A stretch of 11,435 nucleotides of DNA from Chloroflexota bacterium (GTDB lineage Bacteria; Chloroflexota; Dehalococcoidia; Plut-88900), in NCBI GenBank assembly GCA_022572865.1, contig JACZVB010000015.1, positions 1 to 11,435 of the forward strand, written 5' to 3'. The notes under the pieces were generated by a model. That model saw only the letters and a program-made list of their open reading frames with translations. It was not told the origin of the DNA and did not search any database. Below are positions 1-7,237 of this stretch, one piece after another. Numbering within the stretch: position 1 is the first letter of the stretch; every line of letters starts with the position of its first letter. The translations under genes were made by a program, and so were the position numbers.

Positions 1-1715
1 TGGATGACATCACCGTTCCTGAGGACTCGTATCTGGGCGTTGCGATTAACCTTGCCATCGGTTACGCCTACCCCCGCTATCTTGCCACCTTTGACCTTGA
101 ATATGTCTTTGACCTCGGCCCTGGCCTCGATTACTTCTCGATAGACAGGCTCCCGGAGCCCGGATACTGCGGACACCACGTCGTTCACCAGGTCGTAAAT
201 CACCCCATAGTGACGAATGGTGATGTCTTCCAGGTTTGCCAGCTTCTTTGCCCCAACCTCGGCCTTAGTGTTAAAGGCCATGACGGTGGCGTTGGAGGCA
301 GCCGCCAGAAGGATGTCGCTTTCGGTAACGACTCCACTGCTGGTCCTGATTATCTTGACGATGACATCGTCGCTTCCCAAACCCTCCACGGCGCTTCTAA
401 TGGCCTCGGAGCTGCCCTCCACATCTGTTTTCAATATGATGTTGAACTCTTTTGCATCCCCAGCCCTGATCTGGGCCAAGAGTCTTTCGATGTCGGTTGA
501 ATTCTTGCCCTGATCCGCCTCCGCCTCTCTTCGCTGTCGGTCTCGCTCGACCGATGGTCGGGGCTTCCGTCCGCCCTCTTCCACCGACAGAAGGTCACCC
601 GCTCGCGGCACGCTCTCTATACCCAGGACCTCTACCGGGATCGTAGGCCCGGCGCTCTGGACCCGCTGCCCTTGGTCGTCGAACAGGGCCCGGACCTTGC
701 CCCGGCAGCTACCCACTGAAAAGATGTCGCCTACGTGGAGGGTGCCGGACTGTACCAGCACGGTTGCCACCGCTCCTCGGGTGGCATCTAGCTTTGCCTC
801 TACGACCACTCCTTGAGCTTTTTTATCTGGATTGGCCTTCAGCTCCGCTATCTCGGCCACCAGGAGGATGTTCTCCAGGAGGTCAGGGATCCCCTCTTCA
901 GTCTTTGCGGAGATGGGCACTACGATGGTATCGCCACCCCAATCCTCAGGGACCAGCTCCAGCTCGGTTAGCTGCTGCTTCACACGATCTATGTTTGCTG
1001 CTGGCATGTCTATCTTGTTTAGCGCCACAACGATGGGAACACCGGCCGCTTTCGCATGGTCTATGGCCTCTCTGGTCTGGGGCATCACCCCATCGTCGGC
1101 GGCTATCACCAGAACGGCGATGTCGGTGACCTGAGTGCCCCGAGCTCGCATGGCCGAGAAGGCCTCGTGGCCCGGGGTGTCCAGGAAGGTGATCTGCTTG
1201 TCGTTTACAAGGACCTGGTAGGCCCCGATGTGTTGAGTGATGCCACCCTTCTCCGTGGAGGTTATAGATGATTGCCGAATGACGTCCAGAAGAGTCGTTT
1301 TGCCGTGGTCTACGTGTCCGAGGATGGTCACAACTGGGGCTCGGGGCTGGAGGAGACTGGTATCTTCTTCCTCTGGAGGGGTGGGTGAGGTATCCGGCTT
1401 CTGAGCGGTGTGGGTGGTCTTAGTCTCTTCGGTCTGAGTGGGACGGAACCCGAAGTCCGAGGCGATGATGGATGCCGTTTCAAAAGCGATTACCTGGTTG
1501 ATGTTGGCCATGACGCCTCGGCGCATGAGCTGTTTGATGACCTCGATGTTACTCGCCCTCATCACGTCAGCCAACCGTTGGACAGATATCGCCGCGGGGA
1601 TTTCCAGGACCGGTCCGGAGGGTTTCCGGTCTGCCGCATCTTCGGCTTGGCTGGTCGAGGTTCCACTTTTTTCGGCGGTTTCCCCTGTCCCAGCATTAGT
1701 TGTTCTAACAGCCAT
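1..1715 (-). CDS. infB: Translation initiation factor IF-2 (3' end missing)
   Basis: This gene encodes the GTPase that brings initiator fMet-tRNA to the 30S subunit and promotes subunit joining. The frame is open from an ATG at 1715 to the window edge (571 codons plus 2 bases), so the C-terminal fMet-tRNA-binding domain is cut off. Residues about 37-90 form the IF2_N-type helical domain. A short acidic/proline linker (about 91-122) leads to the GTPase domain. Its motifs are G1 GHVDHGKT (133-140), G2 GGITQH (157-162), G3 DTPGHE (179-184), G4 NKID (233-236) and G5 SAK (269-271), followed by beta-barrel domain II and domain III. The N-terminal extension is very short compared with enterobacterial IF-2. 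On the coding strand, GGAAAGG lies several bases before the ATG and supports this start. It is the third gene after nusA and ylxR, a classical order, with a 44-base gap from ylxR. Identification is secure. Confidence 0.97.
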   Translation of the reverse strand, partial: MAVRTTNAGTGETAEKSGTSTSQAEDAADRKPSGPVLEIPAAISVQRLADVMRASNIEVIKQLMRRGVMANINQVIAFETASIIASDFGFRPTQTEETKTTHTAQKPDTSPTPPEEEDTSLLQPRAPVVTILGHVDHGKTTLLDVIRQSSITSTEKGGITQHIGAYQVLVNDKQITFLDTPGHEAFSAMRARGTQVTDIAVLVIAADDGVMPQTREAIDHAKAAGVPIVVALNKIDMPAANIDRVKQQLTELELVPEDWGGDTIVVPISAKTEEGIPDLLENILLVAEIAELKANPDKKAQGVVVEAKLDATRGAVATVLVQSGTLHVGDIFSVGSCRGKVRALFDDQGQRVQSAGPTIPVEVLGIESVPRAGDLLSVEEGGRKPRPSVERDRQRREAEADQGKNSTDIERLLAQIRAGDAKEFNIILKTDVEGSSEAIRSAVEGLGSDDVIVKIIRTSSGVVTESDILLAAASNATVMAFNTKAEVGAKKLANLEDITIRHYGVIYDLVNDVVSAVSGLREPVYREVIEARAEVKDIFKVKGGKIAGVGVTDGKVNRNAQIRVLRNGDVI

Positions 1716-1759
1716 CAGGTTCCTTTCCAGTTAGGGTTCTACATGTCGGCACACCTGTA

Positions 1760-2074
1760 TTATTCAGAAAGGGCCCCAGATTCTAACTTAAGACCCTCAG
1801 CATACTCCCATAACTTATTAACGTATTTCGGAAGAATTGATATCTTTAGAGTACGGGCTAGCTGGCCTTTTTTAAGGCCCTGCTCCCAACATTCCCAGTT
1901 CCTGCACAGGTACGCCCCCCGTCCCGATCTCTTGCCGGTATCGTCTACTTCAATAGCGCCTTGCGGAGTGCGAACGATTCGAACCATCTGCCCTTTTGGA
2001 TTCACGTTCATGCAGCCCAAGCAGGTCCTCTGGGGCGTTGGCCTTGTTCGGCGAAGCTGTTTGCTGTTTACCAC
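1760..2074 (-). CDS. ylxR: YlxR family (DUF448) RNA-binding protein
   Basis: This is a small basic protein (104 aa from the chosen start) of the YlxR/DUF448 family, found between nusA and infB in many bacteria and thought to bind RNA or nucleoid-associated partners. Diagnostic segments are QRTCLGC (residues 15-21) and the downstream GRGAYLC (51-57), with basic residues between them. The C-terminal helix region follows, and the acidic end is non-conserved. The frame stays open back into nusA, so the start is uncertain. I chose GTG at 2074 because it gives the usual family length and begins just before the conserved core. No in-frame ATG lies between the nusA stop and this point, and the Shine-Dalgarno sequence here is not strong. 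The gap to nusA is 79 bases. The family call is firm, the start is not. Confidence 0.88.
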   Translation of the reverse strand: MVNSKQLRRTRPTPQRTCLGCMNVNPKGQMVRIVRTPQGAIEVDDTGKRSGRGAYLCRNWECWEQGLKKGQLARTLKISILPKYVNKLWEYAEGLKLESGALSE

Positions 2075-2153
2075 CTTGCGATCCCAAATTCCTAGGGCCT
2101 TTTCATAATATGGATTAAACAGGGATGGATTCCTGCCCGTAGGAAGGCGGGGT

Positions 2154-3680
2154 CTACGGCCTGGGCCCTCTGCTCTTGGCACCTCTCCCCGCGAACACTC
2201 GGGAGCCTTGCCCCTTTCCCTTCCGTTTCTTCCCTCTGGACTTACCGGACCTGCCAGGCAAGGAGATGTCCAGGTCTTCGGCGAAGCGAAGTTCGGTGGG
2301 AGGCTTGAAGATTCTGTCGTTGATGCCCGGCCAGATCTCTTCAATGGCCCTGGAAGGCGGCGCCTCCACTACTGGCGCAGCCGGCGTTTCCTCTAGGACC
2401 ACCTTATCATCCACTGGAGAGGCCACCTCTGCCACAGGCACCATCTCCTCGGGCTTGGGTTCAATAGTGGGTTCGGCCTCTGACGGCTCCGGGGAAATGG
2501 ATGGCGCCTCTTCGGCGACGGCCTTTTCCTCGACAGCCGCCTCTTCCGCGGGCGCGGCTACGGCTACCAGCTCAGGGGCTTTGGCCTCCGGCTCCGGCTC
2601 TGATGGTGCGGGAGCTTCCTCGGTTGGTGTCTGACGCCTCGCTTCATCGGCCTCTGTTACTCCCTTGATGTCTATGCGCCAGCCGGTCAGCTTGGCCGCC
2701 AGCCGGGCGTTCTGTCCTTCTTTGCCGATGGCGAGGGACAGATAACGGTCCGCGACTACGACGACGGCAGACTGCTCTTCCTCGTTGATTTCAACCCTTG
2801 CCACCTGAGCGGGACTGAGGGAGTTTGCGATGAAGATCGTCGGGTTTTTATCCCACTGCACCACGTCTATCTTTTCGCCATGAAGCTCGTTGACGATGTT
2901 CTGAATACGGATGCCGCGTAGCCCTACACATGAGCCTACGGGGTCTATCCCTTCTTGCTTGGCGGACACAGCCACCTTAGTACGGAAGCCGGCCTCTCGG
3001 GCTATTGAGCGGATCTCTACGGTGCCGTTGAATACCTCTGGCACTTCCAGCTCGAATAGGCGGCTGACCAGGTCCTTGTGGCTGCGGGACACTATCACCT
3101 GAGGCCCCTTGGGACTCCGGTTAACCTCCAGCAATAGGACTTTGAGCCGCTGGCCGGCGCGATACCGTTCGGTGGGGACCATCTCGGAAGGAAGCATCAC
3201 GGCTTCGGTCTTCTCTATGTCCACGATGACTTGCCGGGGCTCCAGCCTCTGGACCACCGCGCTGGCGATGTCCCCTTCCCTGTCGGAGAACTCCTGATAG
3301 ATCAGCTCCCGCTCCGCCTCACGGAGGCGTTGCATCACCACCTGCTTTGCGGTTTGAGCGGCGATCCTTCCGGCGAAGTAAGCAGTGGTCTCTATCTCTA
3401 TAACATCGCCCAGGGACGCCCCCTTCTGGATTTTTGCAGCTTCCTTGGGGGTGATCTCCAGCTCGGGGTCCTCCACGTCTTTCACCACCGTCTTTAGGGT
3501 GGCTACTTTCACCTCACCTGTGCTGGGGAGGATCTTGACCGATAGATTCTGGCCCGCGGCCTCGCCTTCTTTTTTGTATACCGATACCAGGGCCGCCTCA
3601 ATAGCCGAGATGACCACCTCTCTGGGCAGGTTTCTTTCAGCCGCCAGTTGCGTTACCGCGATTAGAAAATCGCTTTTCAT
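2154..3680 (-). CDS. nusA: Transcription termination/antitermination factor NusA
   Basis: NusA binds RNA polymerase and nascent RNA to modulate pausing, intrinsic termination and antitermination. The 508-aa product has the N-terminal polymerase-binding domain (about 1-130), an S1 domain (about 134-200), and KH1 and KH2 domains. KH1 carries a [14 protein letters not shown] segment (about 249-262) and KH2 carries [14 protein letters not shown] (about 317-330). After residue 345 the protein continues for about 160 residues that are not NusA core. These comprise an Ala/Pro/Glu-rich stretch (about 350-445), a short segment with several hydrophobic residues (446-475) and a Gly/Arg/Lys-rich tail (476-508). 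The enterobacterial acidic AR1/AR2 repeats are not recognisable. The ATG at 3680 has a GAAGG about 13 bases upstream. It is the first gene of a nusA-ylxR-infB operon. No rimP precedes it, because a promoter and leader sit directly upstream. Confidence 0.96.
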   Translation of the reverse strand: MKSDFLIAVTQLAAERNLPREVVISAIEAALVSVYKKEGEAAGQNLSVKILPSTGEVKVATLKTVVKDVEDPELEITPKEAAKIQKGASLGDVIEIETTAYFAGRIAAQTAKQVVMQRLREAERELIYQEFSDREGDIASAVVQRLEPRQVIVDIEKTEAVMLPSEMVPTERYRAGQRLKVLLLEVNRSPKGPQVIVSRSHKDLVSRLFELEVPEVFNGTVEIRSIAREAGFRTKVAVSAKQEGIDPVGSCVGLRGIRIQNIVNELHGEKIDVVQWDKNPTIFIANSLSPAQVARVEINEEEQSAVVVVADRYLSLAIGKEGQNARLAAKLTGWRIDIKGVTEADEARRQTPTEEAPAPSEPEPEAKAPELVAVAAPAEEAAVEEKAVAEEAPSISPEPSEAEPTIEPKPEEMVPVAEVASPVDDKVVLEETPAAPVVEAPPSRAIEEIWPGINDRIFKPPTELRFAEDLDISLPGRSGKSRGKKRKGKGQGSRVFAGRGAKSRGPRP

Positions 3681-3723
3681 GTGGGCCTATACCCTTCTGA
3701 CAGACCTTTTTTGCCCCATATCA

Positions 3724-3750
3724 ACAAAAAAGTGGGGGTTTCCCACTTTT
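3724..3750 (-). terminator. Intrinsic terminator/attenuator hairpin in the nusA leader
   Basis: On the minus strand the leader contains AAAAGTGGG, a 5-base loop, then CCCACTTTT (a 9-bp perfect stem, 3728-3736 with 3742-3750). The 3' arm runs into six consecutive T residues. This is a textbook Rho-independent terminator. It lies downstream of the nusA promoter and about 44 bases before the nusA ATG, so it can act as an attenuator. On the plus strand the trailing T-run is shorter (four) and the hairpin would precede, not follow, any gene. Use as a regulatory switch is inferred. Confidence 0.75.
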
Positions 3751-3774
3751 CACCAAGAACCTTAAGTTGAAGGG

Positions 3775-3804
3775 ATTATATCAGAATGCGGAGGCCCTGT
3801 GCAA
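3775..3804 (-). promoter_or_regulatory. Sigma70-type promoter of the nusA-ylxR-infB operon
   Basis: Read on the minus strand, a perfect TATAAT (-10, 3775-3780) lies 18 bases from TTGCAC (-35, 3799-3804). The predicted start is near 3768, giving a leader of roughly 88 bases that contains the terminator-like hairpin. The perfect -10 and position directly before nusA support the call. The -35 is only moderate. Confidence 0.72.
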
Positions 3805-3821
3805 CCCTTAGGCCCGGTTTC

Positions 3822-3850
3822 TTGACTGCCAAATAGCCCTTTGATAAACT
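3822..3850 (+). promoter_or_regulatory. Extended -10 promoter for the tRNA-Val transcript
   Basis: TTGACT (-35, 3822-3827), a 17-base spacer, then TAAACT (-10, 3845-3850) preceded by an extended-10 TGA. The predicted start (about 3857) falls just before the decayed tRNA at 3861 and 80 bases before tRNA-Val. The promoter is back to back with the nusA promoter; the two -35 boxes are 17 bases apart. Confidence 0.7.
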
Positions 3851-3860
3851 CGCGGACTGA

Positions 3861-3939
3861 GGGTGGTTAGCTCAGTTGGTTAGAGCGTCCCGGTGAATCG
3901 GGAAGGTGACTAACTTGGCTATTCGTCAGTAGAGCGTGA
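3861..3939 (+). pseudogene. Decayed tRNA (5' half preserved)
   Basis: The first 27 bases differ from the 5' end of the neighbouring tRNA-Val at one position (acceptor strand GGGTGGT against GGGCGGT; D-arm identical). The following anticodon arm can pair TCCCG with CGGGA, but leaves only a 6-base loop. After that there is no T-arm (no GGTTCRA motif), no acceptor 3' strand and no CCA before tRNA-Val begins at 3940. The segment is therefore tRNA-like in length but cannot fold into a complete tRNA. It lies directly after the promoter, so it is probably transcribed as the leader of the tRNA-Val transcript. The original anticodon cannot be assigned reliably. Confidence 0.7.
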
Positions 3940-4016
3940 GGGCGGTTAGCTCAGTTGGTTAGAGCGCTGCGTTGACATCGCAGAGGTCACTGGTTCAAAT
4001 CCAGTATCGCCCACCA
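3940..4016 (+). tRNA. tRNA-Val (anticodon GAC)
   Basis: This is a 77-base cloverleaf with encoded CCA. The acceptor is GGGCGGT (3940-3946) paired with ATCGCCC (4006-4012), the discriminator is A and CCA is at 4014-4016. The D-arm has GCTC/GAGC. The anticodon stem CTGCG/CGCAG encloses the loop TTGACAT, giving anticodon GAC. The T-arm CTGG-TTCAAAT-CCAG is intact. A 7-bp inverted repeat (4017-4032) begins right after CCA but has no T-run. Confidence 0.96.
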
Positions 4017-4067
4017 CCAGGGTACACCCTGGACCCATGTGCGTGATTCTAAGTCGGTTATCTCTCC

Positions 4068-4081
4068 GGAGGTGTATTGTG
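4068..4081 (+). promoter_or_regulatory. Shine-Dalgarno deciding the GTG start of the first methyltransferase
   Basis: GGAGGTG (4068-4074) lies four bases before GTG at 4079, so GGAGG has a six-base spacer. An in-frame ATG at 4037 has no comparable site and starts 21 bases after the tRNA, so the GTG is the better start. Confidence 0.75.
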
Positions 4082-5125
4082 ACTTCGACATTGTTATCAG
4101 CTGATGAGGTACGCAAGGCGGTCCAGCAGCAGGCAGGTAAGCTGCTCTCTCAAGTGGCCGGGTTCGTAGGCGTGAGAACCGTGGAGATAGGCCTTCGGCT
4201 CGGGCTCCTGGAGGAGATCGAAAAGCACAAGGAGGGTATCACGGTGGAGGACCTGGCCCGACAGAGGGGCTTTGATCCCTTTTATGTGCAGGTGTGGTGT
4301 CGTTCTGCTTACGCCGCGGAGGTCCTGGAGCTGGCGGAGAACGGGTCATACACCCTGGCGCCCTACATGGACAAGCTGCTCCTGGACCAGAGTTTTCCCG
4401 GGTACATTGGGGGCTTGCCTCTGGTGATAATTCAACCCGAGTTATTTGATCGTTTTGGAGAGAACCTTCCCTCTGGAAAGCAGATCTGGTGGGACGAGTG
4501 CAGCCCCGAGTTCATTAAAGGTGTTAGCGGCACGGGCCAGCCGTTTTACACCCGTCTCATACCAGCTGGCCTGGCTAAGGTATCCGGGCTCTCGGATCGC
4601 CTGGAGCGAGGGGCCCGTGTCCTGGAGATGGCCTGTGGCGCGGGGATTGGGTTGATCCGCCTGGCCGAGACGTACCCGAAGTGCTCAATTGTGGGGGTCG
4701 ATGGCGACGCTTACTCCCTGAAAATAGTGTCCGATAAGCTTGTTGAGGCTGGAATACAGGAACGGGTCACTCTGGTGGAGAGCACCTTGGAGGATATCCA
4801 GGACGCCGAGGAATACGACATGGTCCTGATTAACATCTCGATGCACGAGTGCCGGGATATCGAGAAGGTGACCAGTAATGTCCGCCGAGCCCTCAAGCCC
4901 GACGGCTATTTCATCATTTCCGACTTCCCATTCCCGGATTCGACGCAGGCATGCCGCACAGTCCCGGCCCGCATAATGTGTGGGATCCAGTTCTTCGAGG
5001 CCCTGATCGGCGACCAGCTTCTACCCACTCAGGCCTATGTGGACCTATTGGGAAAGCACGGGTACCGCAATGTGGGCGCATTTGACCTGACCCCGGTCCA
5101 CGCGGTGACCTACGGCCAGAAATAG
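4079..5125 (+). CDS. Two-domain SAM-dependent methyltransferase
   Basis: This is a 348-aa putative class I methyltransferase. The N-terminal part (about 10-95) looks like the winged-helix/dimerisation domain of small-molecule O-methyltransferases. It is helical, with a phrase reading 'LGLLEEI ... ITVEDLARQRGFD ... VLELAENGSYTLA' in pieces. The SAM domain follows. Motif I is VLEMACGAGIG (181-191), the acidic end of the second strand is GVDGD (206-210), and a later strand reads MVLINISMHE (248-257). A post-motif RALKPDGYF precedes a terminal substrate-recognition region. Substrate is unknown; no linked biosynthetic gene is adjacent. It sits alone between intact tRNA-Val and a degenerate copy of that tRNA's 3' half, unlike the packed operon at the right of the window. 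The class is secure, O-methylation is inference, and other acceptor types are possible. Confidence 0.88.
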   Translation: MTSTLLSADEVRKAVQQQAGKLLSQVAGFVGVRTVEIGLRLGLLEEIEKHKEGITVEDLARQRGFDPFYVQVWCRSAYAAEVLELAENGSYTLAPYMDKLLLDQSFPGYIGGLPLVIIQPELFDRFGENLPSGKQIWWDECSPEFIKGVSGTGQPFYTRLIPAGLAKVSGLSDRLERGARVLEMACGAGIGLIRLAETYPKCSIVGVDGDAYSLKIVSDKLVEAGIQERVTLVESTLEDIQDAEEYDMVLINISMHECRDIEKVTSNVRRALKPDGYFIISDFPFPDSTQACRTVPARIMCGIQFFEALIGDQLLPTQAYVDLLGKHGYRNVGAFDLTPVHAVTYGQK

Positions 5126-5195
5126 TGGGCCTGGGGCCTGTGACTGAGGTCACCGGGCAGCTTCCGATGATGTATCATAGCTGTTGGCGAATGAC

Positions 5196-5256
5196 CTGAG
5201 GTAATGGTTTAGATCGTAAACCTGATGTCGCCCACCAGGGTACATCGTTGGACCTC
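5196..5256 (+). pseudogene. Degenerate 3' half of tRNA-Val plus downstream flank
   Basis: The segment repeats the end of the intact tRNA-Val. GAGGT, then TGGTTTAGATC (against TGGTTCAAATC), then after a 6-base insertion a block ending TCGCCCACCA (5228-5237, identical to 4007-4016). The similarity continues past the tRNA end into GGGTACA (5238-5244) and GGACC, matching the flank of tRNA-Val except for a missing CCA triplet and a few changes. There is no 5' half here. It could be a decayed duplicate or an attR-like remnant left by insertion of the intervening DNA. Confidence 0.68.
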
Positions 5257-5304
5257 CCAGGATCGATCACGTGGAGGCTCCTGTTTTCCATAATTCGGGA
5301 GGAG
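5253..5304 (+). promoter_or_regulatory. thrS leader with mutually exclusive pairings around the Shine-Dalgarno
   Basis: CCTCCC (5253-5258) is complementary to GGGAGG (5297-5302), the core of the thrS Shine-Dalgarno GGGAGGAG. It can alternatively pair by CCTCC with GGAGG at 5273-5277. The Shine-Dalgarno lies seven bases before the TTG at 5312 and decides that start; the next in-frame ATG (5324) is 19 bases away. Regulation by switching between these pairings is speculative. Confidence 0.35.
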
Positions 5305-5311
5305 TATTTCT

Positions 5312-7105
5312 TTGCCCATTCAGATGTCTGACCCCAGCGGAATCGAGCGCGCCCTAGAGAGCAAGAAAGGCCCGGCGGACGCCGACGACCTGAGTGCCCT
5401 GAGGGAGAGGATCCGGCACTCCGCGTCCCACATCATGGCGGACGCGGTACGGGCCATGTTTCCCGAGGCGCAATTCGCCATAGGCCCGCCCACCGAAGAC
5501 GGCTTCTACTACGATTTCCAGCTTCCCAGGGCCCTCACCGAGGAAGACCTCTCGGTAATCGCAGAGAAGATGATTGAGACCATCGCCTCCGATCTGCCCT
5601 TTGAGAGACGGCAGGTCGACTCCAAGACGGCGCGTCGGATTTTCAAGGACCAGCCCTTCAAGCTGGAGATTATCGATAATATAGCCGATGAAAACCTGGG
5701 CATTTACACCCATGGGGACTTCTCCGATCTGTGCAACGGCCCCCACGTGGATTCCACGGGTCAGGTCAAGGCCTTCAAGCTGCTGAGCCTCGCAGGGGCC
5801 TACTGGCGGGGCGACGAGAACCGGCCCATGCTGCAGCGTATCTACGGCACCGCCTTCGAGTCCAAGAAGGCCCTGGACGAATACCTGGCCAGGCTGGAAG
5901 AAGCGGCCAAGAGGGACCATCGCAAGCTGGGCAGGGAACTGGGGCTCTTCACCATCCACAATGAGATAGGTGCGGGGCTTATCTGCTGGCAGCCCAAGGG
6001 AGGCCGGATCCGCAGCATAGTGGAGGACTTCTGGCGAGAGGAGCATCTAAAACGCAACTACTCCCTGGTCTATTCTCCCCACATCGGCAAGAGCAAGCTG
6101 TGGGAGACCAGCGGTCATCTGGAGTTCTACAAGGAGAATATGTACTCGGCCATCGACCTTGATGACCAGGAGTATTACCTGAAGCCGATGAACTGCCCGT
6201 TTCACATCCTCATGTACAAGTCCTCCCTTAGGAGCTACCGGGAGCTTCCCATGCGGCTTGCGGAGCTGGGCACGGTATATCGATACGAGAGGACGGGGGT
6301 GCTCCACGGCCTCCTGAGGGTGCGGGGCTTTACCCAGGACGACGCCCACATCTTCTGCCGCCCCGACCAGCTGGAGGAGGAGGTACGGGGCGTGCTGGAG
6401 CTCACCTTCTCCCTCCTGGGCGCCTTCGGTTTCAAGGACTACAAGATCTACCTAGCGGACATGCCCGAGAAGCACGTCGGCGAGCTTTCCGAGTGGACCA
6501 GGGCAACCGACGCCCTGCGTAACACCCTGGAGGAGATGAAGCTCGAGTATCAACTGGACGCGGGCGGCGGGGCGTTCTACGGCCCGAAGATCGACGTGAA
6601 GATCGAGGACGCCATCGGCAGGGACTGGCAGTGCACTACGATTCAGTTCGATTTCAATCTGCCACAAAGGTTCGATATCACTTACATCGGAGACGATGGC
6701 CAGCAGCACCGGCCCTTCATGGTCCACCGGGCTATCCTGGGTTCCATAGAGCGGTTCATGGGAATATTAATAGAGCACTACGGTGGGGCGTTCCCGGCAT
6801 GGCTGGCCCCGGTCCAGGCCGTGATAATCCCTATCACAGACCGCCATCTGGACTATTCCAGGGCCGCGGGCGTGGAGATGAGGTCGGCGGGGTTGAGGGT
6901 GGAGGTGGACGACCGCAGCGAGCGGATGAACCAGAAGATAAGACAGGCCCAGTTGGAGAAGGTCCCGTACATGCTGATCGTCGGCGACAAGGAGGTGGCG
7001 GGAGGCAGTGTGTCAGTCCGCCTGCGGAGTGGGGAGGACCTGGGCCCGATACCTGTGACCTCGGTCATCGAAATGATCAGAGAGAAGGTCGACGCAAAGG
7101 CGTGA
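5312..7105 (+). CDS. thrS: Threonyl-tRNA synthetase lacking the TGS domain
   Basis: ThrRS attaches threonine to tRNA-Thr in the cytoplasm and edits mischarged Ser-tRNA. The 597-aa product starts with about 30 non-conserved residues and goes straight into the editing domain, with HSASH (36-40) and CNGPH (141-145). The N-terminal TGS (N1) domain of about 60 residues, present in E. coli ThrRS (642 aa), is absent. The class II catalytic core follows. The predicted zinc ligands are Cys294 (in MNCPFH), His346 (in DDAHIFC) and His472 (in VHRAILGS). Motif 2 lies around YRYERTG (323-329) and motif 3 around residues 472-490. A C-terminal anticodon-binding HGTP domain (about 500-595) completes it. The TTG start at 5312 is supported by GGGAGGAG seven bases upstream. 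All catalytic signatures are intact, so the enzyme should be active. It is monocistronic by appearance, with tRNA-Pro 55 bases downstream. Confidence 0.97.
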   Translation: MPIQMSDPSGIERALESKKGPADADDLSALRERIRHSASHIMADAVRAMFPEAQFAIGPPTEDGFYYDFQLPRALTEEDLSVIAEKMIETIASDLPFERRQVDSKTARRIFKDQPFKLEIIDNIADENLGIYTHGDFSDLCNGPHVDSTGQVKAFKLLSLAGAYWRGDENRPMLQRIYGTAFESKKALDEYLARLEEAAKRDHRKLGRELGLFTIHNEIGAGLICWQPKGGRIRSIVEDFWREEHLKRNYSLVYSPHIGKSKLWETSGHLEFYKENMYSAIDLDDQEYYLKPMNCPFHILMYKSSLRSYRELPMRLAELGTVYRYERTGVLHGLLRVRGFTQDDAHIFCRPDQLEEEVRGVLELTFSLLGAFGFKDYKIYLADMPEKHVGELSEWTRATDALRNTLEEMKLEYQLDAGGGAFYGPKIDVKIEDAIGRDWQCTTIQFDFNLPQRFDITYIGDDGQQHRPFMVHRAILGSIERFMGILIEHYGGAFPAWLAPVQAVIIPITDRHLDYSRAAGVEMRSAGLRVEVDDRSERMNQKIRQAQLEKVPYMLIVGDKEVAGGSVSVRLRSGEDLGPIPVTSVIEMIREKVDAKA

Positions 7106-7118
7106 GCCGATGCCCGAC

Positions 7119-7148
7119 TTGATGAGCGCACCGACTTCGTGTTAGATT
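7119..7148 (+). promoter_or_regulatory. Extended -10 promoter of tRNA-Pro
   Basis: TTGATG (7119-7124) is followed by an 18-base spacer and TAGATT (7143-7148), preceded by TGT (extended -10). The predicted start is about 7155, just before the tRNA at 7161. The arrangement matches the tRNA-Val promoter (extended -10, very short leader). Confidence 0.55.
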
Positions 7149-7160
7149 ATCCTTTAGGAA

Positions 7161-7237
7161 CGGGGCGTGGCGCAGCCCGGTAGCGCACCTGCATGGGGTG
7201 CAGGGGGTCGCTGGTTCGAATCCAGTCGCCCCGACCA
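7161..7237 (+). tRNA. tRNA-Pro (anticodon GGG)
   Basis: This is a 77-base cloverleaf with encoded CCA. The acceptor is CGGGGCG (7161-7167) paired with CGCCCCG (7227-7233), the discriminator is A and CCA is at 7235-7237. The D-arm is GCGC/GCGC. The anticodon stem CCTGC/GCAGG encloses the loop ATGGGGT, giving anticodon GGG. The T-arm CTGG-TTCGAAT-CCAG is intact. The unpaired-looking first C is typical of tRNA-Pro genes and pairs with G here. Confidence 0.96.

Noticed and set aside
2085..2106. Tiny ORF (ATG, four codons) between nusA and ylxR on the minus strand
   Set aside because: It is out of frame with ylxR and too short for coding evidence; it is not a credible leader peptide without conservation data.
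1410..2108. Long plus-strand frame opposite infB and ylxR
   Set aside because: It is a shadow of the well-supported minus-strand genes; the composition of the product is not protein-like and no domain is recognisable.
4017..4032. Inverted repeat CCAGGGT/ACCCTGG after tRNA-Val as a terminator
   Set aside because: The stem is only 7 bp with a two-base loop and no T-run follows on the plus strand. It may just be a transcript-end hairpin.
5354..6046. 230-codon minus-strand frame inside thrS
   Set aside because: It lies entirely within thrS, which has all its motifs; GC-rich coding DNA commonly leaves open antisense frames.
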